Assembly: GCA_001787755.1 (NCBI GenBank)
Contig: MFYJ01000012.1
Location: 124,001-188,000, forward strand
Direction: 5' to 3'
Length of the DNA: 64,000 bases
DNA from: Candidatus Peribacteria bacterium RIFOXYB1_FULL_54_35
Lineage (GTDB): Bacteria > Patescibacteriota > Gracilibacteria > Peribacterales > Peribacteraceae
Made by a program: the position numbers and the translations under genes
Notes under the pieces: model-generated
Told to the model about the DNA's origin: nothing
Database searches by the model: none
Seen by the model: only the letters and a program-made list of their open reading frames with translations
Part shown: positions 39,408 to 48,757 of the stretch, piece by piece
Layout: each line of letters begins with the position of its first letter
Position numbering within the stretch: the first letter of the stretch is position 1

Positions 39408-40028
39408 TTACTCTTCGTGAACGGCGGGGCTCAGTTCTCCATCTGCTCCTTCTACCGCTGCGTTCCCGACAGATCTGCGTGCTGCTGCTTCGGCAAGTTG
39501 TTTCGGAATGACGGCTTCTATCGCTCCCCATTTTGCGTCTTCTCCTTCCGGGAGAAGAATGGTGATCTGGTCGCCAACTTCTGCACGGTAGAATGTGACT
39601 GAAGCGAGGAGCACACGGTAGACCTTGCCTCCAACCAGCACTTTGTACTGGCCGTCCTCCTGAATGAGGACGCCTACTATAGTGTGTCTCTTCACAGGTG
39701 CGATCTGCTTGTAGATGAACTTTCCCTCATCGGTAATCGTGAGTTTCATACCGTCTCCTTCCACGAGCTTGCTCTTGCTGGCGTAGTTGGCGGGAACCGG
39801 ATACGTCTGCCCGTTCGCGTCCACCATGTTCTGCCCGTCGAAGATGCCTTCCACCACTTTCCCGCTCACCGAGGAAGAGACATGCATTGCCCCTGCTCTT
39901 TCCGAGTGTCTTTCCAGACTTGTGTCTGTTACTCCTGTGATCGAACGCAGGAGGGCTTGTGCGGTTCTGAGTGACGATTCCGCTGATTCTATCAGTTCCT
40001 GAATGTGGAGGAGTGTGTCTTCGGACAT
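39408..40028 (-). CDS. Conserved-looking protein of unknown function
   Basis: 206 aa. An N-terminal helix (LLHIQELIESAESSLRTAQALL) is followed by a beta-rich core with VEGIFDGQNMVDANGQTYPV, PANYASKSKLVEGDGMKLTI and YKQIAPVKRHTIVGVLI. The core resembles proteins I associate with CPR genomes, but I cannot name a family. Soluble, no signal. Start 40028 fits the 26-nt gap after the kinase stop. Operon with the PfkB kinase and TPR gene. Confidence 0.6.
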   Translation of the reverse strand: MSEDTLLHIQELIESAESSLRTAQALLRSITGVTDTSLERHSERAGAMHVSSSVSGKVVEGIFDGQNMVDANGQTYPVPANYASKSKLVEGDGMKLTITDEGKFIYKQIAPVKRHTIVGVLIQEDGQYKVLVGGKVYRVLLASVTFYRAEVGDQITILLPEGEDAKWGAIEAVIPKQLAEAAARRSVGNAAVEGADGELSPAVHEE

Positions 40029-40054
40029 GGTGTTTGAAAGGAAAGGGGCGAGAG

Positions 40055-41050
40055 CTACAGAGGTTGAACGTCCACGTCGAGTTTTGTCTCTTTGAGCCTG
40101 CGTTGCATCTCGGTATCTGTGAGGAGTCCCGCCTGGGCGCCAATGGTCCCTACGACACTCGCAGCATTTATGGTACCCGCGCGCAGCGCTTCTGACAAGG
40201 GAAGGCCGCTCAGGAGAGCCCATGTCATGCCTGTACCGAATGCGTCCCCGGCACCCGTGGTATCGAGTACTTTATTGTCTTCTACCACAGGGCAGTGGTA
40301 GAGGTTCTTTCCGTCGGATGCGTCAGTCCCATTCTTTCCGTCGGTGACGACGACGTTTTTCACTCCTTTCTTCAGGAGTGCTTTGATGGCTTCTTTCACC
40401 GTTTCTCTCTTTGAGAACTTCAGGGCTTCTCCTTTGTTCAGTTGCAGCAGAGTTGTCCGTGCCAGCAGCGCGGAATTATTCGCTGCTTCCATGCCTGCTT
40501 CTATCTGGCATCCTCCAGGGTTCCATGTGAGGCGTGGGCCGTCCTTCTGCGCGAGCATGCCGATGATGTCATCCTCGATGACACAACTCTGTTCCTGGAT
40601 GTGGTTGAGATACAGCCAGTCTGTTTTCCCCGCGCGTTCCCGGTCGAATGTTGCATCGTGGAGATGTTCATTTGTGCCCGGGTCGTAGAGAATGACACGT
40701 TCTCCCGAGCTTGCTGAGAGGATGATAGAAAAACTGGAAACCTCTCCTTCCACGACGGTGAGGCAGCCTGTGTCTACCCCCTCACGTTCGAGATTGAGCC
40801 GCAGCTTCTCCCCCCACTGGTCGTCTCCAATGATTCCGCAGAATCCCGCACTGCAACCAAGACGGGCGAGTCCGACTGCCGTATTAGAGGCGCCCCCGCC
40901 GCAGGTTTCTATGACTTCCTGCACGCGGATTTTGTCGCCGAGTGGCAGCTTGAGAGCATGTTCGCCGCTATAGGCTTCTACGGTGCTGCGGTCGAGCCGC
41001 ACAAAGACATCGTAGGTGGCTCCACCGATGGAGATGGTTCGCAGAGACAT
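40055..41050 (-). CDS. PfkB-family carbohydrate/nucleoside kinase
   Basis: 331 aa. SIGGATYDVFVRL at the start; GGGASNTAVGLARLG (substrate-binding GG, about residues 51-65); DTTGAGDAFGTGMTWALLSG (about 264-283) with the catalytic Asp and anion hole. Ribokinase, adenosine kinase and sugar kinases share this fold; the substrate cannot be told from these motifs. Starts 6 nt after the stop of the large secreted protein gene. Confidence 0.87.
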   Translation of the reverse strand: MSLRTISIGGATYDVFVRLDRSTVEAYSGEHALKLPLGDKIRVQEVIETCGGGASNTAVGLARLGCSAGFCGIIGDDQWGEKLRLNLEREGVDTGCLTVVEGEVSSFSIILSASSGERVILYDPGTNEHLHDATFDRERAGKTDWLYLNHIQEQSCVIEDDIIGMLAQKDGPRLTWNPGGCQIEAGMEAANNSALLARTTLLQLNKGEALKFSKRETVKEAIKALLKKGVKNVVVTDGKNGTDASDGKNLYHCPVVEDNKVLDTTGAGDAFGTGMTWALLSGLPLSEALRAGTINAASVVGTIGAQAGLLTDTEMQRRLKETKLDVDVQPL

Positions 41051-41056
41051 GGTTTC

Positions 41057-43510
41057 TTATGTTCGTTTATAGTGGGATTCCATCGCCTGCAGGAAGGCTG
41101 CAGTTGCGTGCAGCTTGCGGCGGCGATTCCAGTAGAACATCAGGCCTGCGGCTGCGCTTCCTGCGAGTGCCCACCACGCGACTGTGGGTAGGCCTGTTGC
41201 TGCGGTGTGCGGAGCGCTCCGGTGCACATCCGGCGGGGCAACGGTTGCTGTCGTTGTGCGTGTGATTGTTCGTATGGTCGTGTCGAACGGCACTTCGTCT
41301 CCTGGAGTGATGCTGAATCCTTGTCCGTTGGGAGTGCCTTCAGCGGTTGCTGAGAGATCTTCTATGATCTGTCCTGTCACATCCACTGGCGTGAGCTTCA
41401 GGTAGTACTTCACATCATTGATGAGGTTTCTGAGGGTGTAGTTCCTCAGTTCGCTGTTGAGGAATCTCTTCTCGGTGAACTTCTCCGGCTCCGCCCCGTA
41501 TTCAAGGATGAAGGAAGAGAGGGGAGCCTCCGTTGCCAGTGTGGACCAGTCGATGAGCAGGCTGGCATCCTGCGGGGTCACGGCGAGACGAATCCCTTTC
41601 ACCATGGCGGAGACGATATCGAACTCAGCGCTCTCCCGGTTGGTTTCCAGCGCAGTGACAGAGAAGAAGTACTCTGTTCCAGGCCGCAGGCCGGCTACCT
41701 GTGCTGCGGTAGTGAGCATCTCTGTATCGAGGCTGAAGTCGAATTGCATTGGTGATTCTCCCACATAGATGCGGTAGGCATCGATCTTCTCGCTCACGAT
41801 GGGATCCCACTGGAGTGTTACAGCATTGATCTCCGAGAGTGCTTGTAGGTTTTGCACTTTGGGCAGCCCTTTTTGGTCTACTTCCAGAGACATCGTATGC
41901 TGGGCGGAGTTCCCCGCGCTGTCCGCCACAGATACCAGCACTTGGTGGATGCCTGCGGCGGGAGCAGTGAAGAGGTGTTGGTAGGTGCCTGGCTGATCGG
42001 GGACTGATTCCAGGGGAGTGGGGGCCCCTGCGAATTGTGCTGCGATCTCGGCAATGTTCTCTTCCGTATGCACGACGAGGAGCACATTCGTATTCTCTAC
42101 AGGTTTTTCGGGCGAGAATGTTGCGTCGATGATTGCCGGTGGCTGGTTGTCGAGATAGATGGTGAATTCTCCCGAATCCAGTCTGCCGAGTCCATCCTTG
42201 TCTTTCACCCGGAGAACGTGCTCCGTCTGATCTGTACGGAGCGGCACCGGGATGGAGAAAGCGCCATTGATGTCCGTATCGCCTTCTGCATCTCCTCTTC
42301 CTCCTGTGACAATGAGGTTCACGAATGGCTCGGATGTCCCGGCCACTGTTACCTGTGGGATGTTGACCGTACTTCCTGCTGTTGGTGAGCTGATCAGAAT
42401 TTTCTTCGCACCACTTGTATTGCTGTCTCCTCCTGTGACCGTGACGTACGCTTGTCCGTTGATGTCTGAATTCTGGCTGTCTTCTGCATAGAGGATATGT
42501 TCGTCCGCGGTGCGGAAGCGCAGGCCCAGCGTGAGAACTTTCTCCCCGAGGTTCCTTGGTTCGAACGGCACCTCCCCGCTCACGGGCAGGAATGCAAGAG
42601 GGTCTGTGGAGGAGAGGTTGACGGTGCCGGTGTAGTCCTCGACGCGGTTGCCATTTCTGTCCACTGCGGTGATGCGGATCGTGGCATCTTCGTTCACCTC
42701 CAGCTCTGCCGGAGCGACGATTTCAAAATGGTCCACGAGGCCAAATTGCGTAGTGACCTGACCGTAGAGGTTCCGGCCAAGCACATTCGCGGCAACGTTG
42801 CTGCCATTCTGTGCTCCGTAGAGCTGCCGGTTTCCTGCGGTTGCAGACTGTGGACCGCCAACAGCTCTTCCCAACGTACCGGCGTACACCACTGCTTCAG
42901 CGTCGATGAGTGTGCCGCTGAGCAAATCTATCGCTCTCAGGAAGATAGTTCCTTCCTCTTTGGTGGAGAGGGAAAAATTCTGCATCCCCCCCTCGTCCGT
43001 TTCACTCTGCGGTGAAGAAATCCGGTCACCTGCACGACTGGAAATGAGCTTCAGTGGCCTGCTGGGCAGGGGATTTCCAAACTGATCGCGGAGGATGACG
43101 ACAATATCCACTGTGTCTGTTCCTGTTGGCATCAGCACGTCGCTGCTGAGCTGGATACTGCTCGTGAGAGGGCTGATGCTGTCAGGCAGCACTTCGAATG
43201 TGGTGGATGTTCCCAGGTCGGTGCCTTTCTGCTCCAGGCTCGCCCGGTACAGGCCGGCAATCTCGGTGTCTCTTCCCTTCAGTTGAAGAGCGGCGTTCCC
43301 CTCATCGTCTGTCTGTACCGGGAAGGTCATCTCCGCGCCGAGTGGGGGAGTGACTACTATGGTGAGTTCTGTCCGCTGTTCTGCCCCGACAATGGCGATG
43401 TCTGTTCCGAGTCCCGCAACGGAGTCATCCGCACGAATGCTTGCCGCTGCGTACGCGATGTGTGGCAGCAACATCGTCAGCACAACGATGGCAGAGAGCT
43501 GTCTTTGCAT
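41057..43510 (-). CDS. Large secreted multi-domain Ig-like/FnIII protein with C-terminal anchor
   Basis: 817 aa. Signal peptide (MQRQLSAIVVLTMLLPHIAYA). Several beta-sandwich repeats follow: Big/filamin-like segments (VDIVVILRDQFGNPLPSRPL; IRITAVDRNGNRVEDYTGTV), bacterial Ig-like segments (about 370-540), and two fibronectin-III-like units (about 545-735, with AVTLQWDPIVSEKIDAYRIY). A C-terminal helix (TVAWWALAGSAAAGLMFYW) precedes RRRK, a plausible anchor. Start 43510 follows TTGAGG-17-TACAAT by 12 nt. First gene of the operon. Probably a surface adhesin or structural protein. Confidence 0.75.
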   Translation of the reverse strand: MQRQLSAIVVLTMLLPHIAYAAASIRADDSVAGLGTDIAIVGAEQRTELTIVVTPPLGAEMTFPVQTDDEGNAALQLKGRDTEIAGLYRASLEQKGTDLGTSTTFEVLPDSISPLTSSIQLSSDVLMPTGTDTVDIVVILRDQFGNPLPSRPLKLISSRAGDRISSPQSETDEGGMQNFSLSTKEEGTIFLRAIDLLSGTLIDAEAVVYAGTLGRAVGGPQSATAGNRQLYGAQNGSNVAANVLGRNLYGQVTTQFGLVDHFEIVAPAELEVNEDATIRITAVDRNGNRVEDYTGTVNLSSTDPLAFLPVSGEVPFEPRNLGEKVLTLGLRFRTADEHILYAEDSQNSDINGQAYVTVTGGDSNTSGAKKILISSPTAGSTVNIPQVTVAGTSEPFVNLIVTGGRGDAEGDTDINGAFSIPVPLRTDQTEHVLRVKDKDGLGRLDSGEFTIYLDNQPPAIIDATFSPEKPVENTNVLLVVHTEENIAEIAAQFAGAPTPLESVPDQPGTYQHLFTAPAAGIHQVLVSVADSAGNSAQHTMSLEVDQKGLPKVQNLQALSEINAVTLQWDPIVSEKIDAYRIYVGESPMQFDFSLDTEMLTTAAQVAGLRPGTEYFFSVTALETNRESAEFDIVSAMVKGIRLAVTPQDASLLIDWSTLATEAPLSSFILEYGAEPEKFTEKRFLNSELRNYTLRNLINDVKYYLKLTPVDVTGQIIEDLSATAEGTPNGQGFSITPGDEVPFDTTIRTITRTTTATVAPPDVHRSAPHTAATGLPTVAWWALAGSAAAGLMFYWNRRRKLHATAAFLQAMESHYKRT

Positions 43511-43663
43511 AAAAATCATATTATTGTACCAGTTTGAGCCATTTTCCTCAATCCACGAATAGAATTTCTACAACCTTTTCAATATCTGTCTATCACGTTT
43601 GTACCGTGTCTGAGAGTGCCAGACCTTCTCATCTGTTCCTGAGACGCGTAGGATACTGTCCAT

Positions 43664-44236
43664 ATGAAAAATCGCGTGTTTGCTCTCACAATGACGGTTG
43701 TCGTTCTCACTGCCTGCAGCGGCAGAGACAGCGACGGCACTGCCTGCAAGGAAGATTACTGGAATGGTGTGTTCGGGACGTGCCTCCCAAGTGACTGGGT
43801 TGTGATAGACGCAGAGACGCTCCGGCAGCGTGGTGTGCCGCAGGACACCATTGTGGCGTTCCAGAGCACGATTCCTCTCTCCGGTCAGTTCCCGACGGTC
43901 ACGGTGACACGGGAGGTCCTTGCAAATGTCGTGTCTCCTCAGGTGTACAGCGAGGCGAGTGTGCGTGCTGTCACAGTGCTCCCCGGCTATGAGGAACTCG
44001 ACACGCGGGATCTCCGTGTGGCGGAGGAGAAAGTAAAATTGCATGTGTTCAAAGCGCAGCCCACCGCAGATGAACCGCTTCGCCGGTTCTACCAGGTGAG
44101 TACGGTGTCGGATGGAATGGGGTACAGCATCACCGCGACCACGCCTGTCTCTGTGGAAGCCGATCTCGAGAACCAGGTGCTGCTCATTCTGCGGGAGTCT
44201 GTGTTTGCAGAGAAAGCTGCAGCGCAGAAAGAGTAA
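43664..44236 (+). CDS. Putative lipoprotein of unknown function
   Basis: 190 aa. MKNRVFALTMTVVVLTACSG has a lipobox-like LTAC around Cys18. The mature part contains CKEDYWNGVFGTCLPSDWVV with two Cys that may pair, and resembles small PsbP/DcrB-like folds only loosely. TAGGAT (about 43649-43654) ends 9 nt before the ATG. The stop TAA lies within the arm of a hairpin element. Confidence 0.6.
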   Translation: MKNRVFALTMTVVVLTACSGRDSDGTACKEDYWNGVFGTCLPSDWVVIDAETLRQRGVPQDTIVAFQSTIPLSGQFPTVTVTREVLANVVSPQVYSEASVRAVTVLPGYEELDTRDLRVAEEKVKLHVFKAQPTADEPLRRFYQVSTVSDGMGYSITATTPVSVEADLENQVLLILRESVFAEKAAAQKE

Positions 44237-44332
44237 GAGGGATAAGAGTAATAGAATACTAGGGATGAGGGCTCCTGTTCGTCCCACTTCGCTTTCCTAG
44301 TATTCTCGTTCCTAATACTCTCGTCTCTCTTT
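44231..44332. repeat. Tandem-motif hairpin element (AATAAGAG-like), copy 2
   Basis: Left arm GAGTAATAGAATACTAGG (to 44263) pairs with CCTAGTATTCTCGTTCCTAA (44296 on). The left arm includes the stop codon of the lipoprotein gene. It precedes tRNA-Cys by 38 nt. Confidence 0.65.
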
Positions 44333-44370
44333 CCTCATTTTCTCTCTTGTTCTATTCTCACCACACTCGT

Positions 44371-44445
44371 GGTGCCGTAGCCAAGTAGTAAGGCAGGGGT
44401 CTGCAAAACCCCCATACGTGGGTGCAATTCCCACCGGCACCTCCA
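44371..44445 (+). tRNA. tRNA-Cys (GCA)
   Basis: 75 nt with encoded CCA. Acceptor GGTGCCG/CGGCACC, D-arm GCC...GGC, anticodon stem GGGGT... with loop CTGCAAA (anticodon GCA), T-arm GTGGG/CCCAC. The T-loop reads TGCAATT (G at position 55) and the D-loop AAGTAGTAA (A at the G18 position). Confidence 0.92.
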
Positions 44446-44470
44446 CAGTTGAATTGCAGACGAACAAGGA

Positions 44471-44489
44471 TCCTGAGCTTGTCGAAGGA
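44471..44489. repeat. Dispersed repeat, TCCTGAGCTTGTCGAAGGA copy
   Basis: Reverse-orientation copy of the CCTTCGACAGGCTCAGGG family, between tRNA-Cys and the 44684 gene. No gene is supported in 44446-44683. Confidence 0.65.
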
Positions 44490-44683
44490 GACGCAGAGAG
44501 TCGCAAGATACTGTGTGCTGAGCGAATCCGCGAAGCGGATGAGCGCAGTACTGCACAGAGCAGGATGTTATGGATGAAAAAGCAAAGATACTTTGTGCCC
44601 CGAAGCCCCGGCTATTGAATTTTTGCGTCATTTGTGCTTAAATATGTCTGTAAACAAAACTAAACATCCTTCCCATTTTTCCC

Positions 44684-45274
44684 ATGGCACACCACCGCGA
44701 AGTGAGTATTGCTGTCTGCGGCATTGTCGTTGGCACCATGCTCGGTGCAGGCTCTCTCATACTCGGGCGTGATGTCACGGCGAGTGTGGGCGATGAGGAC
44801 GCACAGTTTACCACCTACCGTCAGGGTATCATTTTCGACAACCAGTACCGCAAGCGCGCTATTTCGGAGGAAGACCGTCGCACACGGCCACGCGCGGAGG
44901 TGCAGCAGTTCAATGAGAGTGAAGCAGCTCCTGATGTTGGGCAGGGCACAGTAGTGGACACCGAGGAGTGCAGACAGAGGGTGCGGTATGCAGAGGAAAT
45001 CCGGGCTTTCGTCATTCCACTCATCCCCGGCCGTGCCATCGATCAGCTCGTGCGTTCTTCCATGCAGGATGCATTCGACAACTACATTGCAGATTGTCTG
45101 CCGTATGTTGAGGAGGAGGCACAGGAATCCGAAGCGGACGCAGATATCGAAGTGCAGCCGAATGTTCTGTTCGACAGTGATGATGAGTACTGTTACCAGT
45201 ACACCGGTTCACGCCGCAGCCGCTGCATCGTTGAACAGCGCGAGAATGCAACCCGCTATCAGGATCACCGGTAG
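44684..45274 (+). CDS. Anchored or exported protein of unknown function
   Basis: 196 aa. N-terminal hydrophobic helix (IAVCGIVVGTMLGAGSLIL, about 9-27). The rest is acidic and soluble with Cys pairs (DTEECRQRV, DCLPYVEEE, EYCYQYTGSRRSRCIVE). No family recognised. The stop is followed within 5 nt by a CTTGTAG-class hairpin element. Confidence 0.6.
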   Translation: MAHHREVSIAVCGIVVGTMLGAGSLILGRDVTASVGDEDAQFTTYRQGIIFDNQYRKRAISEEDRRTRPRAEVQQFNESEAAPDVGQGTVVDTEECRQRVRYAEEIRAFVIPLIPGRAIDQLVRSSMQDAFDNYIADCLPYVEEEAQESEADADIEVQPNVLFDSDDEYCYQYTGSRRSRCIVEQRENATRYQDHR

Positions 45275-45279
45275 GACAA

Positions 45280-45356
45280 GTTTGTAGGTTGTAGTTTGTA
45301 GATAGTAGGAAATCCAAATTCTGGACCTACAAGCTACAACCTACAAACTACAAGCT
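45280..45356. repeat. Tandem-motif hairpin element (CTTGTAG class), copy 3
   Basis: GTTTGTAGGTTGTAGTTTGT (45280 on) pairs with CTACAACCTACAAACTACAA (about 45334 on). Loop GTAGGAAATCCAAATTCTGG. It sits between convergent genes. Confidence 0.78.
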
Positions 45357-45362
45357 CCAAAG

Positions 45363-46613
45363 TTATTGGAAGGTCAACACTTCCGGTGCGAAGACCAGCA
45401 GCAACCCCAATCCGTACATCAGACATCCTCCGAAGATCAGCGTGAACCTCCGGTATTTTGCTGTGAGTCCTGTGGCCTGCAGTGTGTACACCGCAATAGC
45501 GAAGATGATGATGTCATCGACCATGTAAAGCAAAATGTAGAGTGCCATGTAGCCGTAACGGGCAATGTGCGATACTTCGTTGAATGCGAGAATCTGCGTG
45601 AAGATTGCAGGGAGCCCTGCCGTGCAGACGAGTTCAATGCTGTTCACTGACACTGCGAGAATGGCAACACCCAGAATCATCGCCGGCCAGGCGGAGACCT
45701 CCAGGATATGCTTCATCTTTACAACGGTTCTCTGCCGCTGCTTCATGTTCGTCACTTTGCATTCGTTGGGATTTTTTCCGAAAGCTTCGTACAGGTAGAA
45801 GGCGCCGCCGCAGACAGCTACGAGTCCTATGATTTTCTGCACGATGAGGTTGAGGCCGATGAGGAGGAACACGTTGAGCCATGCTGCAATGAAGAGGTAG
45901 TAGATTGCACCGCTCACAAAGAGAAATGTCCCGCCAATCACCCATACCTTCCGCATATCGCTTGTGCTGATGAGCAGGGTGAGCAGCGTGATGAGCACCC
46001 ACATGGCGCACGGATTAAATCCATCCAGGAATCCGAGGAGAATGGAGAGAACAGGGAGGGAGAGCAGCGTAAGATCCACTTCCCCGATGAACCAGAGATC
46101 AAACACGTATTTCTCCAGCGGTGAGTCACATCCTTCCGTGCAGGTTCCCTCTGCGGCACTCTCCAGTTCGGCGACAGCGTCACTCGCGATGAAATCCTCG
46201 TACGGGAGGCAACCTGCCGCATCCTCCCGGCATGCGTCCACTATCTCCTTTAACTTCTGCCCGGTGGTCGCATCTGCCTTGTATCCCTGGAGGACGTGGC
46301 CGTTCACGACGAATGTAGGCACACCCTGGTTCAGGGCAGGTACATGCTTCTGCACATCTTTGAACATGTACTGGCTCTTCACTTGTGTGATCTCGCGGTA
46401 GTCGACTTTCCATCCCTGCTCCTGTGCGAAGGCGTGGAATTCCGCGCAGTGTGGGCAGTCCTCCTGCACGAATGCGACAATGTCTGCTCCCGGATTTGGC
46501 TGGTACTTGCCTCCGATGTTTCCTCTCCCGTCCAGAAACCGGTTAGGGTAGAGGAACGCAAGAACGACAACAGGTATCAGGGCGATGCCGAAGGCGAGGG
46601 AGAGACGTTTCAT
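45363..46613 (-). CDS. Thioredoxin-like domain fused to DsbD/CcdA-like membrane protein
   Basis: 416 aa. Signal/anchor (LAFGIALIPVVVLAFLY), then a glutaredoxin/thioredoxin-like domain (about 40-125) with VQEDCPHCAEFHAF (CPHC active site) and VPTFVVNGHVLQGY (cis-Pro loop). A Cys-bearing linker (EGTCTEGCDS) leads to six helices starting GFLDGFNPCAMWVLITLLTL, which has the conserved NPC of DsbD/CcdA electron carriers. It likely carries electrons across the membrane to extracytoplasmic disulfides. Start 46613 gives a clean signal peptide. Confidence 0.82.
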   Translation of the reverse strand: MKRLSLAFGIALIPVVVLAFLYPNRFLDGRGNIGGKYQPNPGADIVAFVQEDCPHCAEFHAFAQEQGWKVDYREITQVKSQYMFKDVQKHVPALNQGVPTFVVNGHVLQGYKADATTGQKLKEIVDACREDAAGCLPYEDFIASDAVAELESAAEGTCTEGCDSPLEKYVFDLWFIGEVDLTLLSLPVLSILLGFLDGFNPCAMWVLITLLTLLISTSDMRKVWVIGGTFLFVSGAIYYLFIAAWLNVFLLIGLNLIVQKIIGLVAVCGGAFYLYEAFGKNPNECKVTNMKQRQRTVVKMKHILEVSAWPAMILGVAILAVSVNSIELVCTAGLPAIFTQILAFNEVSHIARYGYMALYILLYMVDDIIIFAIAVYTLQATGLTAKYRRFTLIFGGCLMYGLGLLLVFAPEVLTFQ

Positions 46614-46761
46614 CGGGAAAAATGGTGCAGGAAAGTATAGCATTTCCTCTGGTGTTGCCAGGAAGAAAAAGGAGAAAAGGTGCAAACATCCGTTCCCGGA
46701 GATTGCAGATTTTTGGCTTATTGGAGCGGAAAATAAATCATATGAGATGTGGTCAATTCTC

Positions 46762-46790
46762 TTGAAAGCGGAAAATAATCAGCGTAGCAT
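46762..46790 (+). promoter_or_regulatory. Promoter with leaderless layout
   Basis: TTGAAA (46762-46767), 17-nt spacer, TAGCAT (46785-46790), then 8 nt to ATG 46799. Confidence 0.7.
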
Positions 46791-46798
46791 CGCGCACT

Positions 46799-47482
46799 AT
46801 GGGCATGCGTCATCTCGACGGGACGGAAGTTCATTCTGATGAGTTGGGGGGACGGATACTGGCAGGTGAACTCGTCTGGATGGAAAGACTACTGCATTAC
46901 TCCGGTGCTGAGCCGGAAGCCGGACGCGTCCTCACTGTGACGGAAGATGCGTTGCGGCCTGGCCCTATGCGGAGACCGTACTGGCAGGCGGTAGCGGATT
47001 TTGAGGCGAGACATTGTGCAGAACTCGAAGCTATTCTGAGTCTGGATGTTGCAAGGCCTCTCATCTTAAGTTTCCGTGCGCGTTTTGCGTATTTGTTCGC
47101 CCTTGCCAAAGAGTTGGATACGTCAGAGCCGATCGAGGAATTCGATGAAGAGTTCCAGAGGTACCTGGATGAAATTGCAGCAATGATTCATGAGCTCAAA
47201 TATCTTGTCTCAGAGAGAAAGCCGGAAGGCATGACTCTGCAGCGGGCTCAGGAACTGGCAGAGAGCCATGTTATTGCCCGTGTGTGGGACTCTCGCCGCC
47301 AGCTTGCTCTGGTGAAGCAGGGGACTACTCTTCCGATTGTGGAAACCGATGGCACCCTTGGGGAGGGAAGATCCCGTCCCGCGATATTGGAGGTGGGGAA
47401 GGTGGGGGATATAGAGGCATCCACAGGGGGGCGAGCCCGTGGGTTCTGGTTCCTGCCGGGGTATCTGCGACCTGCGGCGTGA
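46799..47482 (+). CDS. Soluble protein of unknown function
   Basis: 227 aa, Glu/Arg-rich and mostly helical (FEARHCAELEAILSLDVARP, DEEFQRYLDEIAAMIHELKY). No signal or membrane helix; no motif recognised. The C-terminal 40 residues are Gly/Pro-rich. A clear leaderless-type promoter fixes the start. Upstream of the purP pair but separately transcribed. Confidence 0.6.
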   Translation: MGMRHLDGTEVHSDELGGRILAGELVWMERLLHYSGAEPEAGRVLTVTEDALRPGPMRRPYWQAVADFEARHCAELEAILSLDVARPLILSFRARFAYLFALAKELDTSEPIEEFDEEFQRYLDEIAAMIHELKYLVSERKPEGMTLQRAQELAESHVIARVWDSRRQLALVKQGTTLPIVETDGTLGEGRSRPAILEVGKVGDIEASTGGRARGFWFLPGYLRPAA

Positions 47483-47570
47483 GATTTCGCTCCTCGGATT
47501 CTGCCGTGTTTGCACGGTTCTTTTGCAAATCCTGTGTGGCGATCTGCCTTGAGGCACAGAAAAGAATAAC

Positions 47571-47599
47571 TTGCCTGATAGTGGAAAAAGGTGTACATT
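47571..47599 (+). promoter_or_regulatory. Promoter of the first purP gene
   Basis: TTGCCT (47571-47576), 17-nt spacer, TACATT (47594-47599), 12 nt before ATG 47612. Confidence 0.65.
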
Positions 47600-47611
47600 T
47601 GCTTAAATCCC

Positions 47612-48664
47612 ATGAGCAGGACCAAGCCCATTCTGCCGGCTTCCACTAACCCCCGTGACTTTGTCATCGCGACCCTCGGCAGCCACAGCGCGCTCCAGAT
47701 CCTCAAAGGTGCGCAGGATGAGGGTATGAGGAGTCTTGTCATCTGCAAGAAGGGATCGGAGAAACCCTATGAGAGTTTCGGCGTTGCCGATGAAATTCTC
47801 TCTGTGGATGACTGGACGGAATGGGACGAGAAGATCGAGGAAGAGCTCATCCGCCGCAATGCCATCATCATTCCTCATGGTTCTTTCATCGCGTACATCG
47901 GGCATGATCGTGTGAAGGAGATGCAGGTGATGTACTACGGGACGAAAGAAATACTCCAGTGGGAATCCGACAGGAGAATGGAGAGGCAATGGCTGGAGAA
48001 GGCGGGGCTCAAGCTCCCCCGCGTCTTTGAGAGGCCGGAAGACATAGAGAAGCCGGTGATCGTGAAGTTCCACGGAGCAGGCGGAGGGTTTGGGTACTTC
48101 ATTGCCAAAACGCCCGAACAGTTCTACGAGGTGAAGAACCGCAAGTACCCCAAAGAGAACGATTACGCCATCCAGGAGTACATCGTCGGCGTGCCGCTCT
48201 ACGCGCACTACTTCTACTCGCCCCTCACGAAGGAGCTCGAACTTATGAGTTTCGACAAGCGGTACGAGAGCAATGCAGACTCCATCGGCCGTATCAAAGC
48301 AGAGGACCAGCTCGCGGCGAATATCCACACGAGTTACACCATTGTCGGGAACATCCCGCTGGTTGTGCGCGAGTCGCTCCTCCCGCAGTTCTTTGAGATG
48401 GGTGAACGTGTGGTGCAGGTGAGCAAGGATCTCTGTGGCAAAGGTTTGTTTGGTCCGTTCTGCCTCGAATGCATTGTCACCAGGAAGCTGGAGATCTTTG
48501 TGTTTGAAATCAGCGCACGCATCGTCGCAGGCACCAATCCCTTCATAGAGGGATCGCCCTACACTGCACTGAAGTACAAGGAACCCATGAGCACCGGCCG
48601 TCGCATTGCCAGGGATATTAAGCAAGCCATTACCCAGGGAAAACTTGAGCAGGTGTTGGGTTAG
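47612..48664 (+). CDS. purP: PurP-like formate-dependent FAICAR synthetase (first copy)
   Basis: Archaeal-type ATP-grasp ligase that formylates AICAR to FAICAR with formate and ATP. 350 aa, family length. The N-terminal DUF1246-like part begins FVIATLGSHSALQILKGAQD; ATP-grasp elements include VIVKFHGAGGGFGYFIA, AIQEYIVGVPLYAHYFYSP and FCLECIVTRKLEIFVFEISAR; the C-terminal DUF1297-like part ends RIARDIKQAITQGKLEQVLG. The normal bacterial enzyme is PurH, so this suggests acquisition from archaea. The promoter favours ATG 47612 over a start at 47591. Confidence 0.85.
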   Translation: MSRTKPILPASTNPRDFVIATLGSHSALQILKGAQDEGMRSLVICKKGSEKPYESFGVADEILSVDDWTEWDEKIEEELIRRNAIIIPHGSFIAYIGHDRVKEMQVMYYGTKEILQWESDRRMERQWLEKAGLKLPRVFERPEDIEKPVIVKFHGAGGGFGYFIAKTPEQFYEVKNRKYPKENDYAIQEYIVGVPLYAHYFYSPLTKELELMSFDKRYESNADSIGRIKAEDQLAANIHTSYTIVGNIPLVVRESLLPQFFEMGERVVQVSKDLCGKGLFGPFCLECIVTRKLEIFVFEISARIVAGTNPFIEGSPYTALKYKEPMSTGRRIARDIKQAITQGKLEQVLG

Positions 48665-48691
48665 CAATGGCTATGGCCGGCAAGACGGCTG

Positions 48692-48757
48692 CGTCGCATT
48701 GCACGGGACATCAAGCAGGCGATAGAGCAAGGGAGGCTGGAGGAGGTGTTGGGTTAA
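48692..48757 (+). pseudogene. Relic of a third purP gene (3' end only)
   Basis: 21 codons plus stop read RRIARDIKQAIEQGRLEEVL with a final G, identical to the end of the first purP protein except for four substitutions (T to E, K to R, Q to E and none in RRIARDIKQAI). The DNA differs at many third positions, so it is an old or recombined copy. It starts 28 nt after the first purP stop. Its last codons TTGGGT form the -35 of the second purP promoter. Confidence 0.8.
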
